NCBI RefSeq assembly: GCF_005405485.1
Contig: NZ_BJED01000007.1
Span: 124,001-188,000 of the forward strand
Direction: 5' to 3'
DNA from: Enterococcus hulanensis
Lineage (GTDB): Bacteria > Bacillota > Bacilli > Lactobacillales > Enterococcaceae
DNA length: 64,000 nt
The notes under the pieces are model-generated. The model saw only the letters and a program-made list of their open reading frames with translations. It did not search any database and was not told the DNA's origin. The translations under genes were made by a program, and so were the position numbers. Shown piece by piece: positions 1 to 9,671 of this stretch (its first letter is position 1; every line of letters starts with the position of its first letter).

Positions 1-177
1 ATTTTCCCTTATCATTTTCTAATTTTTCCAACGTGAGTCTAATTATAAGCTAAGTTTTTTAACTTTGTAAAGAAAAAAACTCACTGTTAGAAAAAAATAT
101 CTCAACAACTTCTATCACGATGTCACGTTTCTTGACATCAATTATATTTGTCCATTCGATAAAAATAGGGATAAGAG

Positions 178-206
178 TTGTCATGCTTGAAAAAAAAAGG
201 TAGTAT
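178..206 (+). promoter_or_regulatory. Putative sigma-A promoter of trpS
   Basis: TTGTCA (178-183) and TAGTAT (201-206) are separated by 17 bases, about 45 bases before the trpS start. The 248 bases upstream of trpS otherwise hold only AT-rich sequence. No T-box sequence is seen here, unlike the leaders of pheST and metQ in this window. Confidence 0.45.
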
Positions 207-248
207 TTGAAGAGACTATTGAAAGAAATTTTATGAAAAGGTGAGTAA

Positions 249-1259
<1,011 letters not shown>

Positions 1260-1299
1260 CCAGCCTGTTTTAACTATTAAAAATAAACGCATACAAAAA

Positions 1300-1326
1300 A
1301 CACTCGAATTTTTATTTCGAGTGTTT
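1300..1326. terminator. Bidirectional terminator trpS/hemH
   Basis: The inverted repeat ACACTCGAA/TTCGAGTGT (1300-1308 and 1316-1324) is flanked by A-run and T-run, so it can stop transcription from both convergent genes. Confidence 0.85.
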
Positions 1327-2267
1327 TATTTTGTTTCTATTATTGATTGCAGAATTTCTGTGAATTCAGTCGACTCATTGAATGGTTGAATGTATTCAAA
1401 TACTTCCCCGCCGTTTTCCATAAAATACGTGCGATTCTCTTCATTGATTTCTTCGATCGTTTCCAAGCAATCAGCTACGAAGCCTGGAGTGATTACTAAT
1501 ACTTTTTTGATATTCTGACTTGGAAAAGCTTTCAACGTCTCACAAGTCATTGGTGTTAACCACTGCCCTGGCCCAAACTTCGACTGATACGAATGGGTAT
1601 ATGGATGATCCCCGATTCTTTCCATCACCTTTTGAGTAGTAATTTTACATTGCTCTTCATAAGGATCACCACGCTCTATTGTCGAAACCGGAATACCATG
1701 ATAAGAAAATAAAATCATATCAAAACTTTTTTCAGTCAGATGACGCTTAATAGTGTTGGCCAATAATTGAAGATAGCCTTCATGATCATAAAATGAACTT
1801 GAAATTTTAATATCCGGAATATCAGCAGCCGACTTGTAAACCTGGCTGACTTGATCACAGATCGGAGCTACCGTCGTCTCTGAATATTGAGGATACAATG
1901 GTAAAACAAATAATTCTGTCATCCCTGCCTGCTTCATTTCATAAATCGTTTCTTGAATCCCGGGTCTGCCGTATGTCATTGCGAAACGCACAATCGTATT
2001 CGGCATACGCGATTGTAAAAGCTCAGCTTGTTTTTTAGTATATATCCATAGCGGAGAACCCTCTTCTCGCCAGATTTTTTTGTACGCGCGGGCCGACTTT
2101 TTAGGACGGACTTGCAGTACAATACCATGTAAAATTGGCAGCCACAGACTTCGGGGCCAATTAATTACCCGCCGATCCGATAAAAATTCCGCTAAATACT
2201 TTTTAACATCCTCTGGGGTTGGACTTTCTGGTGTTCCTAAATTAACTAGTAAAATACCTTTTTTCAA
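1326..2267 (-). CDS. hemH: Ferrochelatase (coproporphyrin III type)
   Basis: Inserts ferrous iron into a porphyrin ring; in Firmicutes the substrate is normally coproporphyrin III (CpfC). Family marks are the N-terminal LLVNLGTPESP, the SYHGIP motif with the conserved metal-site His, the SYQSKFGPGQW stretch, and CLETIEEINEE with the conserved Glu. I chose a TTG start at 2267 because AAGGA lies 8 bases upstream (2276-2280). An upstream ATG at 2285 would add six residues but has no ribosome binding site. No other heme biosynthesis gene is in the window, so it may act on imported or exogenous porphyrin. It lies behind the ndh terminator and so is probably transcribed separately. Confidence 0.93.
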   Translation of the reverse strand: MKKGILLVNLGTPESPTPEDVKKYLAEFLSDRRVINWPRSLWLPILHGIVLQVRPKKSARAYKKIWREEGSPLWIYTKKQAELLQSRMPNTIVRFAMTYGRPGIQETIYEMKQAGMTELFVLPLYPQYSETTVAPICDQVSQVYKSAADIPDIKISSSFYDHEGYLQLLANTIKRHLTEKSFDMILFSYHGIPVSTIERGDPYEEQCKITTQKVMERIGDHPYTHSYQSKFGPGQWLTPMTCETLKAFPSQNIKKVLVITPGFVADCLETIEEINEENRTYFMENGGEVFEYIQPFNESTEFTEILQSIIETK

Positions 2268-2324
2268 TAGTAACATCCTTCGCATTAATTTCTAATTAAA
2301 ACTATAGCAAAGTAATCACAAAAA

Positions 2325-2352
2325 AACACTCACGAATTTTATCGCGAGTGTT
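2325..2352 (-). terminator. Terminator after ndh
   Basis: The imperfect stem AACACTCGCG/CGTGAGTGTT on the minus strand is followed by seven T. It closes the menA-ndh unit just before hemH. Confidence 0.8.
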
Positions 2353-2367
2353 AAAAATAGTTTCGGC

Positions 2368-3576
2368 TTAATGATAAAAGTCAAAACGGCCTTTCGCCAT
2401 GACTTCTTTAACTCCGCCTGTTTCAAACAATGAGCGGTCCATAATAGCTTTTTTGATAAATGAGGCTGGATAAGCTGTTACTTCCGTTTTACCCACAACA
2501 CCGAAAGCGTGTGTATTCCCGATAGAAGCTACTGAACCAAGTGATTTAAACGCGAAGGGCTTGCTTGGTTGTCCCTTCATTTGATTCAAGATATCTTTAC
2601 CTGCATATGAACCCATCTTCAATGCAATCTGTGCAGTTGTTGGATACGGGCGATTGCTTGAAGGATCCATAACAGCTGAAACGTCACCTAATAGATAGAT
2701 GTCGTCATGATTTGGATCGGTCAAGTTTGGTTTCACCATCACGCGACCGCGGCGTTCTTCAAAGCCAGATTCCCCGATTACTTGGCTGCCGCTGACACCG
2801 GTTGTCCAAACGATTGTTTTGGCTTTTAGAGCAACTAGATCATTTTCATCATCTTTTGAATTTTGATAAATGACCGCACCTGGCTCGACCTTCTTAATTG
2901 GTTTTCCGGTCAACAGTTTAACATCCCATTTATTCAAATGATCGATACAATATTGTCCTAATTTATCACTAAACATTGGCAAGATTTTATCGACAGCTTC
3001 TACACAATAGATTTGGATTTCTTCCGGTTTTACTCCTGCAATGTCAGCAAAGGCTTTACTGCCTTCAACCAAAGCACCAACTAATTCTATTCCTGTAAAG
3101 CCTGCTCCGCAGACAACGATCCGTAAATATTCTTCGTTTTTAGTCTCTTTGTATTGCTTCATTTGCTCAATGATGTGTTTATGAACTTGATCCGCAGTTT
3201 TTACATCCACCATCTCTAGAGAATTTTCTTTTACTCCTGGGATACCGAATGATTCAGATTGGAAGCCTAAAGCAACGATCAAATAATCGTACTTTAATGT
3301 TTGATTTTCTAAATAAACTTCTTTTTGGTCAGCATCGATTTTTTCAACTGTATCCATAATAAAAGTAGTTTTTTGTGGATTTACTACATCCTTTATTTTG
3401 TAACAGATTTTTTCATCTGGTTGTGTACCGGCTGCGACTTCATGCAGACTGGTTGACTCATAATGGTAATCGTTCCGGTCTACTAAACTAATATGAATGT
3501 CTGCTCCTGATTTTTGTAATACATGCAAAGCACGCAAACCTGCGTAGCCTGCTCCTAAAATGACTATTTCTTTCAT
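2368..3576 (-). CDS. ndh: Type II NADH:quinone oxidoreductase (NDH-2)
   Basis: A single-subunit, non-proton-pumping flavoenzyme at the membrane that passes electrons from NADH to (demethyl)menaquinone. GAGYAG at residues 8-13 is the FAD dinucleotide-binding fold. A second fold, VVCGAGFTGIELVG, binds NADH. YLLGDVSAV near the C-terminal third is the second FAD contact typical of the family. The ATG at 3576 has GGAGGAAAC just upstream; a longer frame to 3663 runs into menA and is not real. It follows menA by 14 bases, which couples the quinone maker to the quinone reductase. At 402 residues it is a normal length. Confidence 0.92.
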   Translation of the reverse strand: MKEIVILGAGYAGLRALHVLQKSGADIHISLVDRNDYHYESTSLHEVAAGTQPDEKICYKIKDVVNPQKTTFIMDTVEKIDADQKEVYLENQTLKYDYLIVALGFQSESFGIPGVKENSLEMVDVKTADQVHKHIIEQMKQYKETKNEEYLRIVVCGAGFTGIELVGALVEGSKAFADIAGVKPEEIQIYCVEAVDKILPMFSDKLGQYCIDHLNKWDVKLLTGKPIKKVEPGAVIYQNSKDDENDLVALKAKTIVWTTGVSGSQVIGESGFEERRGRVMVKPNLTDPNHDDIYLLGDVSAVMDPSSNRPYPTTAQIALKMGSYAGKDILNQMKGQPSKPFAFKSLGSVASIGNTHAFGVVGKTEVTAYPASFIKKAIMDRSLFETGGVKEVMAKGRFDFYH

Positions 3577-3590
3577 TTCTGTTTCCTCCT

Positions 3591-4502
3591 CTAAAATAAA
3601 AACGCTAATGCAAAACTGATAACTTGTGCGGCAGCCCCTACCGCTAAAATTCTGACTGCGCAAATGAACGTTTCCCGTTTAACTTGTTTCATCCGAAATA
3701 TTTGTACCTGCTTGTAAATAAAAGGTGTTGCTAAGAATGTCCCCAGCATGGTCCATGGGGCGATTCCAATAATCACCGAAAGCAAGAGGGCAAGAAAGGC
3801 GGCGATATTCATTCCTACAAATAAATGGAGCGCTCGCGGCTTTCCTAAATAATGAACCAATGTAAAGCGATTGTTCTTTTCGTCTTCTTCTAAATCACAG
3901 ATATTGTTCGCCAGCATGAGGTTTGCGATCCACAACGTATTCGGTAATGAAATCAGAAAAATCTCACTCAAATTAGTAAAATTCCACTGAAACACTTCAT
4001 ATGTGTTTAAATAGACACATAAAATCGTGATCATAAACCCCATCGTTAATCCTGAAAAAACTTCTCCTAACGGAAGGCTGGATAAGGGCCTTGGTCCAGA
4101 GGAATAGAAAATTCCTACACCATAACAAAATAACCCCATCAATAAAAAAGGCCACCCGACCACGAAGGATAATCCGATTCCAATCAATGCCGAAACAATG
4201 ATCATTCCTATCATCATTCGAAAAACCACTTTCAAATTCAGATTCTCTCTTCCGATGATATTGGTTTTTTCTCGATAGTCGTGAATTTCCGTCGCATGGT
4301 GATAGTCGTTGTAGTTGTCTAAAATATCCACTGCCATGTTAAAAATGAACATTGCGACAAAGTACAACAGGACTAGACCTAAATGAAGTTTGTGAAAATT
4401 ATACAGGCTAAAACAAATCCCAATAAAAAAAGGCAGGACACTCGCGGTTTTCGCTTTAAATTCCACGAGTTCCAAGAAAACGGTTAAATTCATCTCACCC
4501 AA
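3591..4502 (-). CDS. menA: 1,4-dihydroxy-2-naphthoate prenyltransferase (UbiA family)
   Basis: Integral membrane enzyme that attaches the polyprenyl tail to dihydroxynaphthoate to give demethylmenaquinone. The first aspartate-rich motif DNYND is at residues 62-66, and the second is CDLEEDEKNN near residue 200. Eight to nine hydrophobic helices are visible across about 300 residues, as expected for UbiA proteins. The start is uncertain: TTG at 4502 or ATG at 4493 (residue 4), and neither has an ideal ribosome binding site. It is co-transcribed with ndh and divergent from the polyprenyl diphosphate synthase, which would supply its isoprenoid substrate. Confidence 0.92.
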   Translation of the reverse strand: MGEMNLTVFLELVEFKAKTASVLPFFIGICFSLYNFHKLHLGLVLLYFVAMFIFNMAVDILDNYNDYHHATEIHDYREKTNIIGRENLNLKVVFRMMIGMIIVSALIGIGLSFVVGWPFLLMGLFCYGVGIFYSSGPRPLSSLPLGEVFSGLTMGFMITILCVYLNTYEVFQWNFTNLSEIFLISLPNTLWIANLMLANNICDLEEDEKNNRFTLVHYLGKPRALHLFVGMNIAAFLALLLSVIIGIAPWTMLGTFLATPFIYKQVQIFRMKQVKRETFICAVRILAVGAAAQVISFALAFLF

Positions 4503-4674
4503 CTTTCTCGATTTTCTTTTTCATGTTCATTATGCTATTTTTATACTTTTTGTTCAAAGGATTTGCTTGGCTATCATGTGTTTCCTCTCACGAAACATTA
4601 ATTAAGCATTCTAGTAGTCTTTCTGGGTAGCATGCGCTAAAATAAACTTGAAAACGTTGTTAGAAGGAGCAGTT

Positions 4675-5649
4675 ATGTTAGACTACTGGAATGAATATCC
4701 CAAAATACAGGAAAATCTAATCCAAGTTAAGAAATTGATCTCACAAAGACTTGTTATTAATAATAAATCGATTGAAGAGGCCATCACAAAATTTTCTTCT
4801 ACAGGAGGAAAAATGATCCGTCCGGCACTCTTTTTTCTTTTCGCTGATTTTGGAGATAAAAAAGAACAAGAACAACTAGTAAAAATCGCAGCATCTCTTG
4901 AATTGCTGCATTCAGCCACACTTGTCCATGATGACATTATTGATGATTCGCCAACCCGCCGCGGCTTGCCGTCGGTCCAGTCACGCTTTGGTAAAGACGT
5001 AGCAGTTTACACCGGAGATTTTATGTATACTAGTTATTTTGAACTGTTAGCAGAATGTATGAGTCATACCCCTTTCCTCTTAAAGAATGCTCAAGCGATG
5101 AAGAAGGTCTTGCAGGGCGAACTAACACAAATGACTTGTACATTCGATCCAGATCAAACGATTGGTGATTATCTGCGGAACATTAATGGTAAAACCGCTG
5201 AATTGATTCGGCTTAGCTGCCATGAAGGAGCTTATTTTGGCGGGGCGGATAAGAAACTGCAGTCTCGTGCTAAACGAATCGGCTCTGCCATCGGGTTAGC
5301 TTTTCAAATTTATGATGATATCTTAAATTTCTCCTTAGAGCTGGGAAATGATCAAAAGCCAATCTTAACTGATGTACAGCAAGGCATCTTCACGCTGCCT
5401 TTATTGATTGCCCGTGATAATCAGCCGGAAGTCATCCGCCCTTATCTAGAACATCCCGAAACTTTGTCACGACAAGAACTAATCCAATTAGCTTCCTATG
5501 TTGACAGTCTTGGCGGGATTGCCGGTGCGCTCGATTTCGCAGAAAAATTGACTAAAAAAGCATTAAATGAGATCCAAGAATTACCTGATGGCAAGAGTAA
5601 GGAGATCCTTAAAACGGTTGCTGTTCAACTGTTGGAGCGTTCCTATTAA
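4675..5649 (+). CDS. Long-chain polyprenyl diphosphate synthase (HepT-like)
   Basis: Trans-prenyltransferase that lengthens isoprenoid diphosphates; here it most likely makes the menaquinone side chain. The first aspartate-rich motif VHDDIIDD is at residues 85-91, and the second, QIYDDILN, is near residue 216. GGKMIRP at residues 44-50 is also typical. The ATG at 4675 follows AAGGAGC at a good distance; a TTG at 4648 gives a longer frame without a binding site. Two-part synthases in Bacillus need a HepS partner, and none is seen nearby. It is divergent from menA-ndh. Confidence 0.9.
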   Translation: MLDYWNEYPKIQENLIQVKKLISQRLVINNKSIEEAITKFSSTGGKMIRPALFFLFADFGDKKEQEQLVKIAASLELLHSATLVHDDIIDDSPTRRGLPSVQSRFGKDVAVYTGDFMYTSYFELLAECMSHTPFLLKNAQAMKKVLQGELTQMTCTFDPDQTIGDYLRNINGKTAELIRLSCHEGAYFGGADKKLQSRAKRIGSAIGLAFQIYDDILNFSLELGNDQKPILTDVQQGIFTLPLLIARDNQPEVIRPYLEHPETLSRQELIQLASYVDSLGGIAGALDFAEKLTKKALNEIQELPDGKSKEILKTVAVQLLERSY

Positions 5650-5670
5650 TCTCAAGTCTTCTCAAATAAA

Positions 5671-5718
5671 TCCCTAAACGCACGATTACTTAAAAAATCA
5701 TGTGTTTAGGGATTTTTT
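5671..5718 (+). terminator. Terminator after polyprenyl synthase
   Basis: The inverted repeat TCCCTAAAC/GTTTAGGGA (5671-5679 and 5704-5712) is followed by a T-run. Confidence 0.85.
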
Positions 5719-5802
5719 ATCTTCAATCGTTACCAGCAAGGCTTCTTCTTCCATTTCCTACATGGTAAAATGAGAACGAAAACATATAAGGAGCAATGAT
5801 AG

Positions 5803-6372
5803 ATGAATACTCATGAACTATATCAAAAATTGGAACTCTCCCCTGTAATCGCGGCTGCAAAAAATGAAGCTGAGCTGGAAGCGGCTATAAAATCAGAAAG
5901 TGAAGTCATCTTTATTCTCCAATCTCACCTAATGGAGCTGGCTGACTTGTCTCAAAAAATCAAAGCAAGCGGAAAAACAGCCATTTTGCATGCGGATTTG
6001 GTGAAGGGGTTATCTTCAGATGAAACAGCGATTGATTATATTAAACAGTCCACTTCCTTTGACGGAATTATTTCCACAAAACCGGCAATCATTCGTCATG
6101 CAAAAAAGCATGGGCTCTTGGCAATCCAGCGTTTCTTTCTATTAGACTCTTCCGCTTTGGAAAATGTCGATCGTCAGCTGAAATATACCGAGGCTGATTT
6201 GGTCGAGGTTCTTCCCAGTGTTTCACCCAAGATTATCAAGGAGCTAGTTAATCATTCAAAAAAACCGCTGGTCGTCGGCGGCTTGATTCGTGACAAAGAA
6301 GACATCATGGGGGCTTTAGGTGCCGGAAGCCTTGCTGTATCAACAACAGAAAGTTCAATTTGGTCAATTTAA
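5803..6372 (+). CDS. glpP: Glycerol-3-phosphate-responsive antiterminator
   Basis: GlpP-family RNA-binding regulator. In Bacillus it binds glycerol-3-phosphate and lets polymerase read through a terminator in the leader of glpD. Conserved blocks include FILQSHLM, HADLVKGLS, ISTKPAIIRHAKK, IQRFFLLDS, EVLPSVSPKIIKEL and the C-terminal GGLIRDKEDIMGALGAGS on a TIM-barrel-like scaffold. The 189-residue length fits. It is followed directly by a promoter and a large leader hairpin (6432-6491) in front of the GlpA-like operon, which is the expected target layout. Confidence 0.92.
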   Translation: MNTHELYQKLELSPVIAAAKNEAELEAAIKSESEVIFILQSHLMELADLSQKIKASGKTAILHADLVKGLSSDETAIDYIKQSTSFDGIISTKPAIIRHAKKHGLLAIQRFFLLDSSALENVDRQLKYTEADLVEVLPSVSPKIIKELVNHSKKPLVVGGLIRDKEDIMGALGAGSLAVSTTESSIWSI

Positions 6373-6375
6373 CGA

Positions 6376-6404
6376 TTGTTGATCCTTTATAAAGGTGTTA
6401 TAAT
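6376..6404 (+). promoter_or_regulatory. Promoter of the GlpA-like operon
   Basis: TTGTTG (6376-6381) and a perfect TATAAT (6399-6404) have a 17-base spacer. It starts right after the glpP stop codon, so transcription would enter the leader hairpin first. Confidence 0.7.
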
Positions 6405-6431
6405 ACAGGTAATTAAATATCGGATAGAGAT

Positions 6432-6493
6432 AAAAAGAGTATAGCGGCAAACGTCAACAAACATTGGCGTTTGTTAACTATACTCTTTTTTGC
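6432..6493 (+). promoter_or_regulatory. Leader terminator, probable GlpP target
   Basis: A two-storey hairpin. The outer stem AAAAAGAGTATAG/CTATACTCTTTTT (6432-6444 and 6478-6490) encloses an inner ten-pair stem, 6448-6457 with 6464-6473, and a six-base loop. The outer right arm ends in six T, so the structure is an intrinsic terminator lying between promoter and operon. Position behind glpP makes GlpP-dependent antitermination the likely control; this is inference from the Bacillus glpD case. Confidence 0.8.
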
Positions 6494-6552
6494 TGCGTTC
6501 AAAATGCTGGCACTAAGTGAGTAGGAACCTAAATAAGCAGGAGGAAAAATCT

Positions 6553-8001
6553 ATGTATGATGTAATTGTAATCGGTTGCGGGATCGTTGGCGCCGCAACT
6601 GCCTATGAACTAAGCAAGTATCAACTGAAAACACTCGTCTTGGAAGCGGAAAATGATGTTAGTTTAGGAGCCACTAGAGCAAACAGTGCTATCTTGCACG
6701 CTGGTTTCGATCCAGAACCTGGCAGCTTGATGGCAAGACTTAATGTTGAAGGCGCCGAACGTGCAAAGGAACTGTGTCAAAAATTGTCTGTTCATTATGA
6801 TCAAATTGGTTCGCTAGTCGTCGCTTTTTCAGCTGAGGAGCTTGAGTTGATTCAAGAGCTTTATGAGCGGGGAAATAAAAATGGCGTAAAGGATCTGGAG
6901 CTGCTTGACCAAGCGGCACTTCATCAGATGGAACCGAATCTTTCTCATGAAAGTCTAGGTGCCCTCTATGCCCCTACCGCAGCGATCGTAAATCCGTGGG
7001 AATTTTGCCTCGCCTTAGCAGAAACTGCCGTAAGAAATGGTGTAGAGCTAGCGTTGAATAATCGCGTGTCTGGTATCAGAAAAATAGCCGAGGGTTATGA
7101 AATCAGCACAAATAAAGCAACTTATCAAACACGGTATGTCTTTAATGCGGCCGGCGTTCACTCAGATGATATCCACAACTTAATCGCTGAACCCAATTTT
7201 GAGATTACACCGAAGCGTGGTGAGTACTATCTATTAGACAAATCAGAAGGAACCGTCGTAAATCATGTAATCTTCCAGTGTCCTTCTAGTATAGGAAAAG
7301 GCGTTTTAGTCAGCCCGACTGTTCACGGAAACTTAGTCGTTGGACCGAATTCGGAGGCGGTTCAGAAAAATGAACTGGATAGCGGAAAAGATACCGGAAA
7401 TACGATTGTCGGGTTAAAAACAGTTGCCGATTTAGCTAGAAAGTCTCTTCCAGATCTTAACCTGCGGCAATCCATTCGGAATTTCTCTGGTGTTCGTGCC
7501 AATAATAGCGTTGGCGATTTTATCTTACAGGAAGCGGCTCCTGGTTTTATTGACCTAGCCGGCATTAAATCACCTGGTCTTACCTCGGCTCCTGCGATTG
7601 CTTTATATGGCATTGAGATGATGGAAAAATCTGTTCACAAGAACTTTGTTCAAAAAGATGAGTATCTTGATTCACGAGAAAAAATCGTCTTTGAAGAGCT
7701 GAGTCTTGAGGAAAAAAATGCAGTCATTTCTAAGGATGAGAATTACGGCAGAGTTATCTGCCGCTGTGAAACGATTACAGAAGGTGAAATTAGAGCAGCT
7801 GCCCACTCTCCTATTCCACCAGTTTCTGTTGATGGTATCAAACGAAGATGTAATGCCGGAATGGGGCGGTGTCAGGGTGGCTTTTGCGGTCCGCGAGTCG
7901 TTGATATTCTAGCGGAAGAAGCTCATAAATCACCATTGGATATTCTGCAGGATCGTGAAGGCAGTTATATTTTAGTTGACGCAACAAAAGGAGGACGTTG
8001 A
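6553..8001 (+). CDS. GlpA-like FAD oxidoreductase with C-terminal [2Fe-2S] BFD-like domain
   Basis: N-terminal FAD-dependent oxidoreductase of the glycerol-3-phosphate dehydrogenase/GlpA superfamily (VIVIGCGIVGAATAYELS at residues 4-21). It ends with a BFD-like [2Fe-2S] domain with CRCE and a later RRCNAGMGRCQGGFC in the last 90 residues, the same order as GlpA. The likely reaction is oxidation of glycerol-3-phosphate, or a related 2-hydroxy compound, to the keto form without oxygen. The ATG at 6553 has AGGAGG upstream; an upstream start at 6517 lacks one. It is first in a three-gene operon under the probable GlpP leader. The exact substrate is not proven by sequence. Confidence 0.85.
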   Translation: MYDVIVIGCGIVGAATAYELSKYQLKTLVLEAENDVSLGATRANSAILHAGFDPEPGSLMARLNVEGAERAKELCQKLSVHYDQIGSLVVAFSAEELELIQELYERGNKNGVKDLELLDQAALHQMEPNLSHESLGALYAPTAAIVNPWEFCLALAETAVRNGVELALNNRVSGIRKIAEGYEISTNKATYQTRYVFNAAGVHSDDIHNLIAEPNFEITPKRGEYYLLDKSEGTVVNHVIFQCPSSIGKGVLVSPTVHGNLVVGPNSEAVQKNELDSGKDTGNTIVGLKTVADLARKSLPDLNLRQSIRNFSGVRANNSVGDFILQEAAPGFIDLAGIKSPGLTSAPAIALYGIEMMEKSVHKNFVQKDEYLDSREKIVFEELSLEEKNAVISKDENYGRVICRCETITEGEIRAAAHSPIPPVSVDGIKRRCNAGMGRCQGGFCGPRVVDILAEEAHKSPLDILQDREGSYILVDATKGGR

Positions 8002-8002
8002 T

Positions 8003-9265
8003 ATGCATGAATTAATCGTAATTGGCGGCGGTCCGGCTGGCTTGGCAGCAGCTGTAGCGGCATATGAAAAAGGCGTCAAAGATATTTTGATTATTGAACG
8101 GGATCAAAAGCTTGGAGGAATTTTGAATCAATGTATTCATAACGGTTTTGGTCTCCACTATTTTAAAGAAGAACTGACCGGACCAGAATATGCGGCGCGC
8201 TTTATTGAAATGGTCAAAGAAAAAACGATTAAAGTTTTACTAGACACGATGGTTTTAGAAGTCACCGAAGATAAAGAGGTGCACATCGTCAACAAGGAAC
8301 ATGGCTATCAAATCCTAAAAACGAAAGCTTTAGTATTTGCTATGGGATGCCGTGAGCGGACCCGTGGAGCTATTGGGATTGCCGGCAGTCGTCCAGCTGG
8401 TGTGTTTACTGCTGGCACAGCGCAACGGTATGTCAATATGGAAGGTTACTTGGTTGGAAAAAAAGTAATCATTCTGGGTTCTGGCGATATTGGCTTAATC
8501 ATGGCGCGACGAATGACACTCGAAGGTGCCGAAGTCTTAGCTTGTGTGGAAGTCATGCCCTACTCTGGCGGATTGACTCGAAATATTGTTCAGTGTTTAG
8601 ATGATTATGAAATTCCTCTTCTGCTATCTCATACAATTACTGAAATTCGCGGAAAAAACCGGGTCGAGCAAGTAGTCGTCTCAGAAGTTGATGAAAACCG
8701 GCAGCCGATTTCTGGTACGGAACAAATTTTTGACTGTGATACGATTTTATTATCCGTCGGTTTGATTCCTGAAAATGAGCTGAGCCGAGATGCCAAGCTT
8801 GATTTAGATACAAAAACCAGCGGTCCTTTTGTTTATGAAAATATGGAAACCTCTGTACCGGGCATCTTCGCTTGCGGGAATGTTGTTCACGTGCATGACT
8901 TGGTAGATTTTGTAACTGCTGAAAGTATCAAGGCCGGCACTTCTGCCGCTTCCTATATTTTAGAACAAGCTGCGGAGCCCGCTCAATGTCTCACTATCAA
9001 AAACGGTGATCATGTCACCTATGTTGTTCCGCAAAAGATCCGTAATGAAAACGTTGAGCGCCGAACCGAACTCTTCTTCCGTGTTAATAAGGTATTTGAT
9101 GACAGTCAAATTCTGATCAAATCACAAGGTGAAGTTCTGGCGAAACAGAAAAAAACGTATATTGTTCCAGGCGAAATGGAAAAATTCAAACTGTCAAAAA
9201 AAGTTTTGGATAAGGTTACTAACGGAGAAATCGAGATTTGCGTGGAGGAGGTGTCGAAGGGATGA
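8003..9265 (+). CDS. FAD/NAD(P)-binding oxidoreductase, partner of GlpA-like protein
   Basis: A pyridine-nucleotide-disulfide-fold flavoprotein with two dinucleotide-binding motifs, VIGGGPAGLAAAVAAYEKG at the N-terminus and IILGSGDIGLIMARRM near residue 155. FACGNVVHVHDLVDFV is the second FAD-binding region. There is no CxxC/CxxxxC redox disulfide of thioredoxin reductase type at the usual place. It most likely relays electrons from the GlpA-like subunit to NAD(P) or a further carrier, playing the GlpB role. AAGGAGG lies inside the end of the previous gene, with one base between genes. The next gene overlaps its stop as ATGA. Confidence 0.82.
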   Translation: MHELIVIGGGPAGLAAAVAAYEKGVKDILIIERDQKLGGILNQCIHNGFGLHYFKEELTGPEYAARFIEMVKEKTIKVLLDTMVLEVTEDKEVHIVNKEHGYQILKTKALVFAMGCRERTRGAIGIAGSRPAGVFTAGTAQRYVNMEGYLVGKKVIILGSGDIGLIMARRMTLEGAEVLACVEVMPYSGGLTRNIVQCLDDYEIPLLLSHTITEIRGKNRVEQVVVSEVDENRQPISGTEQIFDCDTILLSVGLIPENELSRDAKLDLDTKTSGPFVYENMETSVPGIFACGNVVHVHDLVDFVTAESIKAGTSAASYILEQAAEPAQCLTIKNGDHVTYVVPQKIRNENVERRTELFFRVNKVFDDSQILIKSQGEVLAKQKKTYIVPGEMEKFKLSKKVLDKVTNGEIEICVEEVSKG

Positions 9266-9615
9266 AAAATTTTATCTGTATCATGTGTCCAAAAGGCTGT
9301 CACCTAACGGTTGATGAAAACAATGATTATCAAGTTAGCGGATATAGCTGCAATAAAGGCGTGAAATATGGTAAAGCAGAAGCCACGAATCCTGTAAGAG
9401 TTGTTACCTCGACTGTTATCGTTGATGGCGGCAGCGGTCATCTCTGCTCGGTAAAAACCACCGATGGTATTCCTAAAAAAGCAGTTTTAGCTGCAATGAA
9501 AGAAATTAATAAAGTTCAGTTGCAGGCGCCAGTTAAAATCGGTGATATTGCGATAAAAAATCTTTTAGATACTGGTGTCGATGTTGTCGTAACTAGTGAA
9601 ATTCAGGCAAGTTAA
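9262..9615 (+). CDS. DUF1667 protein, third subunit of GlpA-like complex
   Basis: A 117-residue protein with CIMCPKGCHLTV near the N-terminus and SGYSCNKGVKYGKAEATNP after it, giving a four-cysteine set (CxxCxxxC plus C) suited to an Fe-S cluster or zinc. This pattern is DUF1667, a family usually found beside the same two flavoprotein genes in Firmicutes. It probably acts as an electron-transfer or assembly subunit; the biochemical role is not established. It overlaps the previous gene by four bases and ends before a strong bidirectional terminator. Confidence 0.85.
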   Translation: MKNFICIMCPKGCHLTVDENNDYQVSGYSCNKGVKYGKAEATNPVRVVTSTVIVDGGSGHLCSVKTTDGIPKKAVLAAMKEINKVQLQAPVKIGDIAIKNLLDTGVDVVVTSEIQAS

Positions 9616-9629
9616 CTTTTGGTCACCAA

Positions 9630-9666
9630 AACAGCCCTCAAAAAATTTATTTTTGAGGGCTGTTTA
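9630..9666. terminator. Bidirectional terminator DUF1667 gene/pheT
   Basis: AACAGCCCTCAAAAA and TTTTTGAGGGCTGTT form a near-perfect stem of about 15 pairs between two convergent operons. Confidence 0.9.
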
Positions 9667-9671
9667 TTTGC

